This document shows, piece by piece, positions 17,916 through 25,513 of a stretch of 64,000 nt of DNA. Origin of the DNA: Pseudoruegeria sp. HB172150 (GTDB taxonomy: Bacteria > Pseudomonadota > Alphaproteobacteria > Rhodobacterales > Rhodobacteraceae); the NCBI RefSeq assembly GCF_013184805.1, contig NZ_JAATNG010000001.1:620001-684000 (forward strand). The letters are read 5' to 3'. Below the pieces are notes generated by a model. It was not told the DNA's origin. It did not search any database and worked only from the letters and a program-made list of their open reading frames with translations. The stretch's first letter is position 1. Each line of letters begins with the position of its first letter. Position numbers and translations under genes: made by a program.

Positions 17916-18164
17916 CTATTCCGGAGGGGTACAGATGATGGTGCCTTCGCCCGAACCGTCGCCGGATCCGACGCCGTAGCTGGAACTGAAGGTGCCGGAG
18001 GGGATCTGCACCTGAACGCGGACGTTCACGCGGGTCCGGACGATGCAGTTATCCTCGATCAGCTGGAAGATGTCTGGTTCCTCCTCCTGCGCGTGGGCGG
18101 CGAGGAGGGGCAGCAGGCCGGCGGTGGCGAGGCCGGCCAGAAAGGCGGAAGACAGGCGTAACAT
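17916..18164 (-). CDS. Small exported protein of unknown function
   Basis: 82 residues. A clear signal peptide (LSSAFLAGLATAGLLPLLAAHA|QEEE) precedes an acidic mature part with two cysteines (DNCIVRTRVNV, TIICTPPE) that could form one disulfide, and a Gly/Ser-rich turn GSGDGSGEG. ATG 18164 is preceded by GGAGGTTCCCA. No recognised family. Confidence 0.7.
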   Translation of the reverse strand: MLRLSSAFLAGLATAGLLPLLAAHAQEEEPDIFQLIEDNCIVRTRVNVRVQVQIPSGTFSSSYGVGSGDGSGEGTIICTPPE

Positions 18165-18287
18165 TGGGAACCTCCGGTATGTGACGCAGAGATAGCCTGC
18201 GGCGCGCAGGCTGCCAGAGCGGGCACGGAGAGGTACGGGGGAGCAGGGTGGATGGCGCGACGGGTGGCGCGCCATCCAGTGGCGCGG

Positions 18288-18620
18288 TCAGGCGCCGGGC
18301 GGTGTGTAGGCAGAGGAGAGTCCCGCCGCCTTCTTCGCCACATCCACGAATTCCGCAGAGGTCCAGGCGCGGACGGTTTCGATCCGCGACAGGATGCCGG
18401 AGGCGCCGATGGCCATGGAGACGGCCGCCGCGGCATCGCCATCCGGCGTTTCGGTGATTGCGACCGCGTCGTTCGAACCGGACGTCATGTAAAGCGCGAT
18501 GAGCTTGCCGCCGGATTTCTCGACCAGCGCCCCGATCGCGGCGGCGCGGTCCTCCGGTTTCTTCAGAAGGCCCCTCATGCCTTCTGCGGAATAGGATGCA
18601 TATGTGATGAAACGTGGCAT
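18288..18620 (-). CDS. GYD-domain protein
   Basis: 110 residues from MPRFITYASYS. The small ferredoxin-like fold of the GYD family is suggested by ITYASYSAEGMRGLL, GGKLIALYMTSGSNDAVAITETPD and the helix AAVSMAIGASGILSRIETVRAW. Function of the family is unknown (alpha/beta barrel-like dimers). Start 18620 is chosen because GGAGGAAATGGT lies just upstream; in-frame ATGs at 18626 and 18635 fall inside that ribosome-binding site. Confidence 0.75.
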   Translation of the reverse strand: MPRFITYASYSAEGMRGLLKKPEDRAAAIGALVEKSGGKLIALYMTSGSNDAVAITETPDGDAAAAVSMAIGASGILSRIETVRAWTSAEFVDVAKKAAGLSSAYTPPGA

Positions 18621-18635
18621 TACCATTTCCTCCAA

Positions 18636-18957
18636 GCTGGTACCCTGCCCGAAGAAACTCGCCTGACGCGTGCCGGCAGATTACCCGGCGCTCCACCCCG
18701 GCCGCGATAATACGGCCCCCTTCGGAGGCAATGGCTTTGCGTGCCAAGTCCTTTCCTCCGTTGATAAATCCTACGCCCGGCAATGCGGGCCGGTAAAGGG
18801 ACCTTGGGGAAGCAATGACGCAATACAGCATGTTTCGGCACTGTTTCGGCCGGGGAAAACGGCGCCCGTCCCGTTAAAGCGGAAACGTGTTAACCATTGT
18901 TAATCTTGAGTAATTTTGCCGCCTTTAGGGTGGCGAATGGGTTCGGGCATGCCGTGG
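18636..18957. other. Intergenic region without a convincing gene
   Basis: About 320 bp. A TTG-started frame on the minus strand from about 18747, with a good GGAGGAAAGGAC, runs into the GYD gene in another frame and shows no family features. The right part (18860-18930) is AT-rich, with GTTAACCATTGTTAAT, and may hold promoter elements for the GYD gene. Confidence 0.4.
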
Positions 18958-18978
18958 GGATGGGGTGAAACCCCATCC
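18958..18978 (-). terminator. Hairpin after the DMT-type gene
   Basis: GGATGGGG (18958-18965) pairs with CCCCATCC (18971-18978) around a 5-nt loop, directly at the stop codon of the minus-strand gene. There is no T tract. The sequence type (GTAGGATGGGG...) resembles dispersed short repeats, so it may be a repeat rather than a dedicated terminator. Confidence 0.35.
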
Positions 18979-19427
18979 TACGCCTGCTGGGCGAGGATCA
19001 CCCCGGCGGCCATCAGGGCAAGTGCTATGGCGCGCTGCGGCGAAAGGCCGGTTACGCGGGCGCCGAACAGGCCGAAATGGTCGATCACGGCGGTCGAGAC
19101 GAGCTGACCCAGCAGCACCATCATCACCGCGTTTCCGACGCCGAATTTCGGCGCGATCACCGTGACGGAGAGGACGTAGAAGGCGACGAAGACGCCGCCG
19201 AGGAACAGGTGCGGTGGCTGCGCCGGAAGTTTGGCCAGTGCGGAACCCTGCCCGGCGAGCAGCATCGCGGTTGCGGCGATCACGAAAGCGACGAGGAACA
19301 GGATGACACCGGCGGCGAAGGGCGCGCCGATGCGGGCGCCCAGCTGCGCATTGATCGCGGCAAGGAGCGGGATGCCGACGCCGGCGGCGAACATGACGGC
19401 AGCGTAGCGCAGGGTGTCGGACAGCAT
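18978..19427 (-). CDS. DMT-superfamily membrane protein (DUF606/YdcZ type)
   Basis: 149 residues with five hydrophobic helices, including MFAAGVGIPLLAAINAQLGARIG and FGVGNAVMMVLLGQLVSTAVIDHFGLFG. These are typical of the half-size DMT transporters formerly called DUF606. They may work as dimers in small-molecule export; the substrate is unknown. Start ATG 19427 is chosen at MLSDTLRY; upstream codons would add a proline-rich tail without a ribosome-binding site. Confidence 0.8.
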   Translation of the reverse strand: MLSDTLRYAAVMFAAGVGIPLLAAINAQLGARIGAPFAAGVILFLVAFVIAATAMLLAGQGSALAKLPAQPPHLFLGGVFVAFYVLSVTVIAPKFGVGNAVMMVLLGQLVSTAVIDHFGLFGARVTGLSPQRAIALALMAAGVILAQQA

Positions 19428-19772
19428 CGTCGGCTCCGTTGTGGTGACGGGCGGAGAGTAGGCGGGAGGGCGCAGGGGGTGCAAGTTGTGGCGTGGGGTG
19501 TGGTGGGCGGCGCGCTTGTCACGGGTTCCGCCCGGCGGCTACGCCGGGCAGCGCCCGCCCGGGGCTTCGCCCGTTCGCGGCTGAAATCGTCCATTGGACG
19601 ATTTCCGGGACGCCGCGAACCCTCCCCCCGGAGGGCGCTTTTCCGACGTGGCAAGTGGTGCAAGTGTTGGGCGTGTGGCGGTGTGGGCGCGCAATTCAGC
19701 CGGTGCGGTGCGCCCTCCAGGTCGGGCGCTGCCCTTTGTGTTGGGCTCGGGTGGGTAGAGGAGAAAACATAC
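19428..19772. repeat. GC-rich intergenic region with REP-like cruciform
   Basis: No gene seen. At 19574-19619 an outer stem TTCGCGGC/GCCGCGAA encloses a perfect inner stem GAAATCGTCC (19583-19592) and GGACGATTTC (19596-19605) around ATT. Further short hairpins (CCGGCGGCTACGCCGG, 19532-19547) lie just left. This looks like a REP-type palindrome cluster. Composition switches sharply from GC-rich to AT-rich near 19760. Confidence 0.6.
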
Positions 19773-19800
19773 TTTCCAACTCGCGAAAGGTTTTTATACA
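19773..19800 (+). promoter_or_regulatory. Candidate promoter of the SIR2-like gene
   Basis: TTTCCA (19773-19778), 16 nt, TATACA (19795-19800) at the left edge of the AT-rich segment, 31 nt before the TTG start codon. Inferred from pattern. Confidence 0.4.
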
Positions 19801-19831
19801 TTCCATAAGAAAGTGAAAGGACAAATCTATC

Positions 19832-20965
19832 TTGGAAAACAAAGTTACCTTTGTAGTTGGAGCTGGAGCAAGCGTAGATTTTGGAATGCCGACTGGTGAC
19901 CAGCTAATTTCCGTAATCTCGAGGTTCTGCACACCTGTAGATGATTATTATTCTCATGATCGAGATCCATTCCGGTTTGAACGAAACGATGCAGTCGATG
20001 CACTTGTAAACGCAGTGCACGAGTATGTTCTGAAACAACCAGGATTAGCGCATGAACCGGACGCTGCCGCGTCGCTACTGTCGCGGTTTGCTCGATCACT
20101 GTGGCTTTCTAAGAGTATTGACAACTTTTTGAACGATCAGAACGACGAAAACATCGTCGCAATCGGGAAAATGGCAATCATGGCCGCAATTCTGCATCAC
20201 GAAAATACAATGTTTTCAAATGATGATGACGAAGACAGATCAAATCTGCTTTTTGATCCGGGCCCACCAAAATTTCAGGAATTGGACTTTGCGGAGCTTC
20301 GTTCGACTTGGCTGGTGCCGTTTTTTAGGGTGCTTCGTGGTGGGGCGACCCTTCCCGAAATGAGCGACAGATTAAAGATGACAAACCTGATAATATTCAA
20401 CTACGATAGGTGTATTGAGCACTTTCTATTTCATGCTTTTCGCCAATATGATCATCTATCTGATGCAGATGCAGCTGACTTAGTGGGTCAAATTAACATA
20501 TCTCATCCTTATGGAGTAATCTCAGAGCTCCCGTTTAAGGATGAAATCCAAGATGCAATAGGCTTCGGAGATACCGACAAACTGAAGGAGGCGGTTTCTG
20601 GCTTTGAAAGGATTAGAACCTTTACCGAAAGCGTTAGCAAAAAACTGAGTGATGAGATTCAAGAAATGATTATAGAATCGAGAAAGGTTGTCTTTCTTGG
20701 CTTCGGGTTCGCCGAGCAGAATCTAAATTTATTGGGCGCAAATTCAAATGCATTGCAACCAAATCAAAGGCGCCGCGAGATTTATGCGACTGCTTATGGT
20801 TTGAGCGAGTATCTCACCACGCGGGCAAAGCATGGGATATCTGTATTTCAAGCTGGCCGCACAAACGTAAAAGATGCGATCCGATATGACGAAATGAAAC
20901 TAATAAAGATAATTAATGGCACGTGCTCTGAGCTAATCAACGAGTACGGCCACGAATTCTATTAA
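19832..20965 (+). CDS. Orphan SIR2-like domain protein, putative NADase, horizontally acquired
   Basis: 377 residues. The N-terminus FVVGAGASVDFGMPTG (GAGAS at 10-14) is the nucleotide-binding loop of SIR2-like enzymes. IIFNYDRCIEHFL supplies the N190/D192 pair, ISHPYG supplies H225 (candidate catalytic His), and VVFLGFGFAEQN (286-297) matches the conserved GxGF..DxN-type motif. No second domain, transmembrane helix or partner gene is visible. Start is TTG 19832 after GAAAGG; an in-frame stop at 19814-19816 and the absence of any ATG between fix it. Clearly AT-richer than all neighbours, a sign of transfer. SIR2 enzymes in phage defence (Thoeris, SIR2-HerA, DSR, SPARSA) degrade NAD+; that this one does so is inference. 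Confidence 0.8.
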   Translation: MENKVTFVVGAGASVDFGMPTGDQLISVISRFCTPVDDYYSHDRDPFRFERNDAVDALVNAVHEYVLKQPGLAHEPDAAASLLSRFARSLWLSKSIDNFLNDQNDENIVAIGKMAIMAAILHHENTMFSNDDDEDRSNLLFDPGPPKFQELDFAELRSTWLVPFFRVLRGGATLPEMSDRLKMTNLIIFNYDRCIEHFLFHAFRQYDHLSDADAADLVGQINISHPYGVISELPFKDEIQDAIGFGDTDKLKEAVSGFERIRTFTESVSKKLSDEIQEMIIESRKVVFLGFGFAEQNLNLLGANSNALQPNQRRREIYATAYGLSEYLTTRAKHGISVFQAGRTNVKDAIRYDEMKLIKIINGTCSELINEYGHEFY

Positions 20966-22923
20966 ACATCCAACTCCTCCACGAACCGCGCATTCTCCTG
21001 AATATACTGGAAGCGCAGTTCCGGCTTCTTCCCCATCAGCCGTTCGACGAGGTCTCCGGTCTCGCCCGGTTCGTCCTCGTCTATCGTTACCCGGATCAGC
21101 TTGCGCGTCTCGGGGTTCATCGTGGTGTCCTTGAGGTCCTTGGCGTCCATCTCTCCCAGGCCCTTGAAGCGGGAGACGTCGATCTTGCCCTTGCCGCCGA
21201 GACCCTTTTCCAGCCAGGCCTCTTTTTCCGCCTCGTCGATGCAGTAGACGCGCTTCGCGCCCTGGGTCAGGCGGAACAGCGGCGGGCAGGCGAGGTAGAG
21301 GTGGCCGGTGTCGATCATCGGACGCATCTGGGTGAAGAAGAAGGTCATCAGCAGCGAGGCGATATGGGCGCCGTCGACATCGGCGTCGGTCATGATGATG
21401 ATCTTGTCGTAGCGCAGGTCGTCGATGTTGAAGCGGGTGCCCATCGAGACGCCGAGCGCTTGGCAGAGGTCGCTGATCTCGGCGTTCTGGCCGAGCTTGG
21501 ACGAGGCGGCACCGAGGACGTTGAGGATCTTGCCGCGGAGCGGCAGCAGCGCCTGGGTCTTGCGGTCGCGCGCCATCTTGGCGGAGCCGCCGGCGCTGTC
21601 GCCCTCGACGATGAAAAGCTCGGTGCCTTCGCGGGCGGTGGCGGAGCAGTCCACCAGCTTGCCGGGGAGGCGGAGTTTCTTGGTTGCGGACTTGCGGGCG
21701 GTTTCCTTTTCCTGGCGGCGGCGCAGGCGTTCCTCGGCGCGCAGGACGAGGAAGTCGAGGATGGCGCCGGCGGATTTGGTGTCTGAGGCGAGCCAGTTAT
21801 CGAAATGGTCGCGGACGGCGGATTCGACGAGGCGGGCGGCCTCTGTCGTGGCGAGGCGGTCCTTGGTCTGGCCGACGAATTCGGGCTCGCGGATGAAGCA
21901 GGAGACCAGCGCGCAGCCGCCGGAGGTCAGGTCGTCGCGGGTGATCTGGGCGGCTTTTCTGTTGTTGGCGAGTTCGCCGTAGGCGCGGATGCCTTTCAGG
22001 ATCGCGGCCCAGAAGCCCTGTTCGTGGGTGCCGCCCTCTGGCGTTGGGACGGTGTTACAGTAGGACTGGATGAAGCCGTCGCGCGAGGGGGTCCAGTTGA
22101 TCGCCCACTCGACCTTGCCGGGGGTGTTGAAGCGTTCGGTGAAGTCGACGGTGCCGGCGAAGGGGCGGTCGGCGTAGGTGGAGGAGCCGTTGAGCTGTTC
22201 GCCGAGGTAGTCGGCGAGGCCGCCGGGGAAGTGGAAGGTGGCCTCGGTGGGGGTTTCGCCGTCGTCGATGGCGGATTTCCAGCGGATCTCCACCCCGGAG
22301 AAGAGGTACGCCTTGGAGCGCACCATGGTGAACATGCGCTTGGGCTTGAAGCGGTGGTGGCCGAAGATTTCCTCGTCGGCGTGGAAGGTGGTGGTGGTGC
22401 CGCGGCGGTTGGGGGCGGCGCCGATATCGGTGACCGGGCCGAGGGGGATGCCGCGGGAGAAGCGCTGTTCGACGAGTTTGCGGTCGCGGGCGACCTGGAC
22501 GACCATGCTGTCGGAGAGCGCGTTGACGACGGACGCGCCGACACCGTGGAGGCCGCCGGAGGTCTGGTAGGCCTTGCCGGAGAACTTGCCGCCGGCGTGG
22601 AGGGTGCAGAGGATCACCTCCAGAGCGGACTTGCCGGGGAATTTCGGGTGCGGGTCGAAGGGCATGCCGCGACCGTTGTCGCGGATGGTGACGGCGTAAT
22701 CCTCGTGCAGTTCCACCTCGATGCGGTTGGCGAAGCCGGCGACGGCCTCGTCCATCGAGTTGTCGAGGACCTCGGCGACAAGGTGGTGCAGCGCCCGCTC
22801 GTCGGTGCCGCCGATATACATGCCGGGGCGCTTGCGGACCGGTTCGAGGCCCTCGAGCACCTCGATCGAGCTTGCATCGTAGGAGTGTTCGGCGTGGGCG
22901 CCGGCCAGGAGGTCGTCGGCCAT
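20962..22923 (-). CDS. parE: DNA topoisomerase IV subunit B
   Basis: 653 residues from ATG 22923 (MADDLLAG). GHKL ATPase region: YDASSIEVLEGLEPVRKRPGMYIGG-type start, DNGRGMP and GGLHGVGASVVNALS. TOPRIM region: TELFIVEGDSAGGSAK and IIMTDADVDGAHI. ParE pairs with ParC to decatenate replicated chromosomes. It has ParE rather than GyrB length, with the tail FKGLGEMDAKDL and RFQYIQENARFVEELDV. An alternative in-frame ATG at 22956 would add 11 residues; neither start has a strong ribosome-binding site. Its stop codon overlaps that of the convergent SIR2-like gene. Confidence 0.95.
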   Translation of the reverse strand: MADDLLAGAHAEHSYDASSIEVLEGLEPVRKRPGMYIGGTDERALHHLVAEVLDNSMDEAVAGFANRIEVELHEDYAVTIRDNGRGMPFDPHPKFPGKSALEVILCTLHAGGKFSGKAYQTSGGLHGVGASVVNALSDSMVVQVARDRKLVEQRFSRGIPLGPVTDIGAAPNRRGTTTTFHADEEIFGHHRFKPKRMFTMVRSKAYLFSGVEIRWKSAIDDGETPTEATFHFPGGLADYLGEQLNGSSTYADRPFAGTVDFTERFNTPGKVEWAINWTPSRDGFIQSYCNTVPTPEGGTHEQGFWAAILKGIRAYGELANNRKAAQITRDDLTSGGCALVSCFIREPEFVGQTKDRLATTEAARLVESAVRDHFDNWLASDTKSAGAILDFLVLRAEERLRRRQEKETARKSATKKLRLPGKLVDCSATAREGTELFIVEGDSAGGSAKMARDRKTQALLPLRGKILNVLGAASSKLGQNAEISDLCQALGVSMGTRFNIDDLRYDKIIIMTDADVDGAHIASLLMTFFFTQMRPMIDTGHLYLACPPLFRLTQGAKRVYCIDEAEKEAWLEKGLGGKGKIDVSRFKGLGEMDAKDLKDTTMNPETRKLIRVTIDEDEPGETGDLVERLMGKKPELRFQYIQENARFVEELDV

Positions 22924-23174
22924 TCTCTGCTCTATCTTGTGTTTGCTTGCCGCCATAATGGCAGGTTTGGGGGGGCGTGGAAAGCCTTGCCGGCTGTTGG
23001 CGGAGCGGTCTTTCGGCGGCCTCCGCGGCCGGTGCAACCGGCGGGGGCGGTGGCGCGTTCGGCTTCGCGCGGGCGCGACGAGGCGTCATGAATGTTACCG
23101 GAATCTGTTAACAAGTTGTCTTGTCCGCCGCGCAGGCTCGCAGCGTGGGGAAATCAATCAGAGGGAATGATTCC

Positions 23175-23834
23175 ATGAACCTTTTCAAGGCGATTGCCGT
23201 TGCGGCCACCCTTGTCCTGGGCACCGGCGCGGCGCATGCCGTGACCGTGCTCGACACGCTGAGTACCAATACCGAGCCGTTCGACTATTACACCAACCAG
23301 GGCGGGCTCCGGTTCTTCAACCTGGCCTCATATGGCCCGGTCGGGCAGAGTTTCACCCTGTCCGAAGAGACCACCAATCTTGAGATCAGTGCCTATTTTT
23401 CGACCTTCGGATCCTATGCCGACATCACCGCGACGCTGGTCGAGGGTACCGGACTGGGCGGCGCCGTGCTGGCGACCCTGTCCTTCTACGCCGATGCGAC
23501 CCGTTACGATGCCGTTCTGGGGAGCTTCGACTTCTCGGCGCTGGGCGCGCTGGTGGGCGATTACACCATCGTCTTCGACGGGGTCGGCACGCTGGGCGGC
23601 AGCACCGTCGAAGTGCTTGCGCCGAACAGCTATGCCGGCGTCGATACGCCCGGCACCTCGGCCTATGACGAGGACGGACTGTTCAACTTCGGCTCCAGCA
23701 ACCCGGTCAAGGATTTCGGCATCAAGGTCGAGGGCGATCCGGTCGCGCCGGTGCCGCTGCCGGCGGGCGGCCTGCTGCTGGCCAGTGCGCTGGGTCTGGT
23801 CGGCGCGCGCCGGGTGCTGCGCCGGAAAGCCTGA
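23175..23834 (+). CDS. VPLPA-CTERM sorting-domain secreted protein
   Basis: 219 residues: signal peptide (LFKAIAVAATLVLGTGAAHA|VTV), a beta-rich middle with Gly/Thr/Ser repeats (ITATLVEGTGLGGAVLATLSF), and the C-terminal tail VPLPAGGLLLASALG...RRVLRRKA. That tail is the VPLPA motif, hydrophobic helix and arginine cluster of PEP-CTERM-like sorting signals handled by an exosortase. The protein is therefore probably processed at the membrane and exported to the surface or matrix. No exosortase is in this window. ATG 23175 follows GAGGGAATGATT. Confidence 0.87.
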   Translation: MNLFKAIAVAATLVLGTGAAHAVTVLDTLSTNTEPFDYYTNQGGLRFFNLASYGPVGQSFTLSEETTNLEISAYFSTFGSYADITATLVEGTGLGGAVLATLSFYADATRYDAVLGSFDFSALGALVGDYTIVFDGVGTLGGSTVEVLAPNSYAGVDTPGTSAYDEDGLFNFGSSNPVKDFGIKVEGDPVAPVPLPAGGLLLASALGLVGARRVLRRKA

Positions 23835-23865
23835 GTTGGTTTTGACTTTGTGCGTGTGACGTGGG

Positions 23866-23884
23866 CCGGGCCCATCGGGCCCGG
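23866..23884 (+). terminator. Hairpin after the VPLPA-CTERM gene
   Basis: CCGGGCCC (23866-23873), ATC, GGGCCCGG (23877-23884). Strong 8-bp stem without a T tract, 32 nt after the stop. Confidence 0.4.
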
Positions 23885-24032
23885 TCATTCACCGACCGTG
23901 GCGACGCTGAGACGGACATTTCATTCCGCGGAGTCCTGCGGCTGCATTGGACGCATGTGGGTTTCATGCTCAAGAGGCACCGGTCTACTTTTTTACGTAA
24001 GGATATGATAGTATTAACGGGGGGGCTTGCGT

Positions 24033-24338
24033 ATGAAACTGCAAGCATTTCTCTTGTTAATTTTCGCCACAGCCGCCCAACCGCATGGTTGGTACGATCC
24101 ATATTGTTGTTCTGATCGTGACTGCGCACATATTCGGGCGACTGCAGTTGCAGTTGATGGTGCCTGGATTGTCTCACTCAAGGCGAATGACCATCCGATG
24201 TTAAATTCATCTGTGAAGTATATTATTCACTTTGATGACTTCAGGGTGCGGCCTTCACGAGACAACTACTTCCACGCATGCATCAGCAGCAAGGAAGGCT
24301 ATCTGCTTTGCCTCTACGTTCCGGAAGGCGCATTCTAA
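24033..24338 (+). CDS. Small exported cysteine-rich protein of unknown function
   Basis: 101 residues. A short hydrophobic N-terminus (MKLQAFLLLIFATAAQ) is followed by HGWYDPYCCSDRDCAHI, and later HACISSKEGYLLCLYVPEGAF. Five cysteines in an exported protein suggest disulfides. I have a general impression that W/Y-x-x-CC-x-x-x-DC proteins recur in Rhodobacteraceae and their phages, but no function is known. Base composition is visibly lower in GC than the flanks. ATG 24033 has only a weak purine-rich upstream run (GGGGGG). Confidence 0.6.
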   Translation: MKLQAFLLLIFATAAQPHGWYDPYCCSDRDCAHIRATAVAVDGAWIVSLKANDHPMLNSSVKYIIHFDDFRVRPSRDNYFHACISSKEGYLLCLYVPEGAF

Positions 24339-24681
24339 CACGCGATCGCTGAGTGCGAGTTGAGCTGTTCCCGTGCGAACCAGTTCCGACTGCTTTGCGA
24401 GACAACGGTGTTGCAGCCCGGGCGCAGAGTCGCGGCCCGGCGAAGCGCGGCGGCCTTGCCGCCATGTGCGCGGGTCTAACGAAATCCGGTTCCTGGCCGA
24501 GTTCGGTTGAAAATCAGTCAAACGGCGGGAAAGCATACAAATCAGGCACACTCTGCCTTCGGTTTCGCCATCTGCGGCGAAGCGGTTGCCTGGCCGATCC
24601 ATGAGTGCCCATAGTTGCTTTACGTCGAACATGGATACGACTCCCATCGAGGTATCCGGTTAACCCAAGCAAGGAACCGAT
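24339..24681. other. Intergenic region between the cysteine-rich protein and hupE-like gene
   Basis: About 340 bp with no convincing gene on either strand. It contains a short hairpin GGCGGC-CTT-GCCGCC (about 24448-24462) and moderately AT-rich DNA at 24480-24560. The 80 bp before the hupE-like gene presumably carries its promoter, but no clear boxes are seen. Confidence 0.4.
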
Positions 24682-25257
24682 ATGAAACGCACTTTTCTGA
24701 CCATTGCCGCCGTTCTTGCCGCGACTCCGGCGCTTGCCCATTTGAACCCCGATGAACACGGGTCGTTCATGGCGGGCCTGTCGCATCCTGTCTTCGGGCT
24801 GGACCACATCCTTGCGATGGTCGCGGTCGGTCTCTGGGCGGCGTCGCTCGGCGGGCGTGCCACCTGGCTTCTTCCGACCGCCTTCGTCGGGTCAATGGTT
24901 GTCGGGTTCTTTGCCGCCGTCGCGGGGATGCCTCTGCCATTCGTTGAACCGATGATCCTTGTCTCGGTCTTCGCCCTCGGACTTGCGGTCGCCTTCGCTC
25001 TTCGCCTGCCGGTCGAGGCGGCGGCGGGCATCGTCGGCGTTTTCGGCCTGTTCCACGGCCATGCCCATGGCGGCGAACTCGGGACCGCGGGTGCCATCGC
25101 CTTCGGAGCCGGATTTGCAGTGTCGACGGCCATCCTCCATGCCTTTGGCGTCACCATTGCCGTGCTGGCAGGACGCGCCATCACCGGTCCGAAGATCGTT
25201 CGCGGACTTGGTCTGGCGACCGCGCTTGGTGGCGTATGGGTCGCCGTCGGCGGCTGA
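24682..25257 (+). CDS. HupE/UreJ-family membrane protein
   Basis: 191 residues with a signal-like first helix (ALAH|LNPDEHGSF) and about six further helices. HPVFGLDHILAMVAVGLWAASLGG and GLFHGHAHGGEL are the histidine-rich signature of HupE/UreJ proteins, thought to be secondary nickel or cobalt transporters. The usual hydrogenase or urease neighbours are absent, so the metal and purpose are open. CAAGGAACCGAT precedes the ATG. Confidence 0.85.
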   Translation: MKRTFLTIAAVLAATPALAHLNPDEHGSFMAGLSHPVFGLDHILAMVAVGLWAASLGGRATWLLPTAFVGSMVVGFFAAVAGMPLPFVEPMILVSVFALGLAVAFALRLPVEAAAGIVGVFGLFHGHAHGGELGTAGAIAFGAGFAVSTAILHAFGVTIAVLAGRAITGPKIVRGLGLATALGGVWVAVGG

Positions 25258-25513
25258 AGGTCCGATCGGTGATGGATTGGGCTTCTGTTCGTGCTGAGGC
25301 CAGCGGGTAAGAGCGGCAGGGCGATCCGAGTTGCGGGCTGTTCTGCTCAACACTTGCGAGATGCGTCTTCGCTTTGAGCTGCGCGATCGTGCCAACCGGA
25401 TCGCCGGGCCGTGTGGGCGGCCCGGCGCGCATTGTCATATATTTGACACGTATCAAGGCGTTGTCAGGTAAACTGCGCTATCCGGGGAGCGGACAGGTTC
25501 GAGGAGATGCGCG

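Noticed and set aside
18640-18747. TTG-started small frame on the minus strand with a GGAGGAAAGGAC
   Set aside because: Runs into the GYD gene in a different frame and shows no conserved pattern; the ribosome-binding site match alone is not enough.
19428-20965. Genomic island or prophage around the SIR2-like gene
   Set aside because: No integrase, transposase, tRNA gene, direct repeats or further AT-rich genes nearby; only a single-gene insertion is supported.
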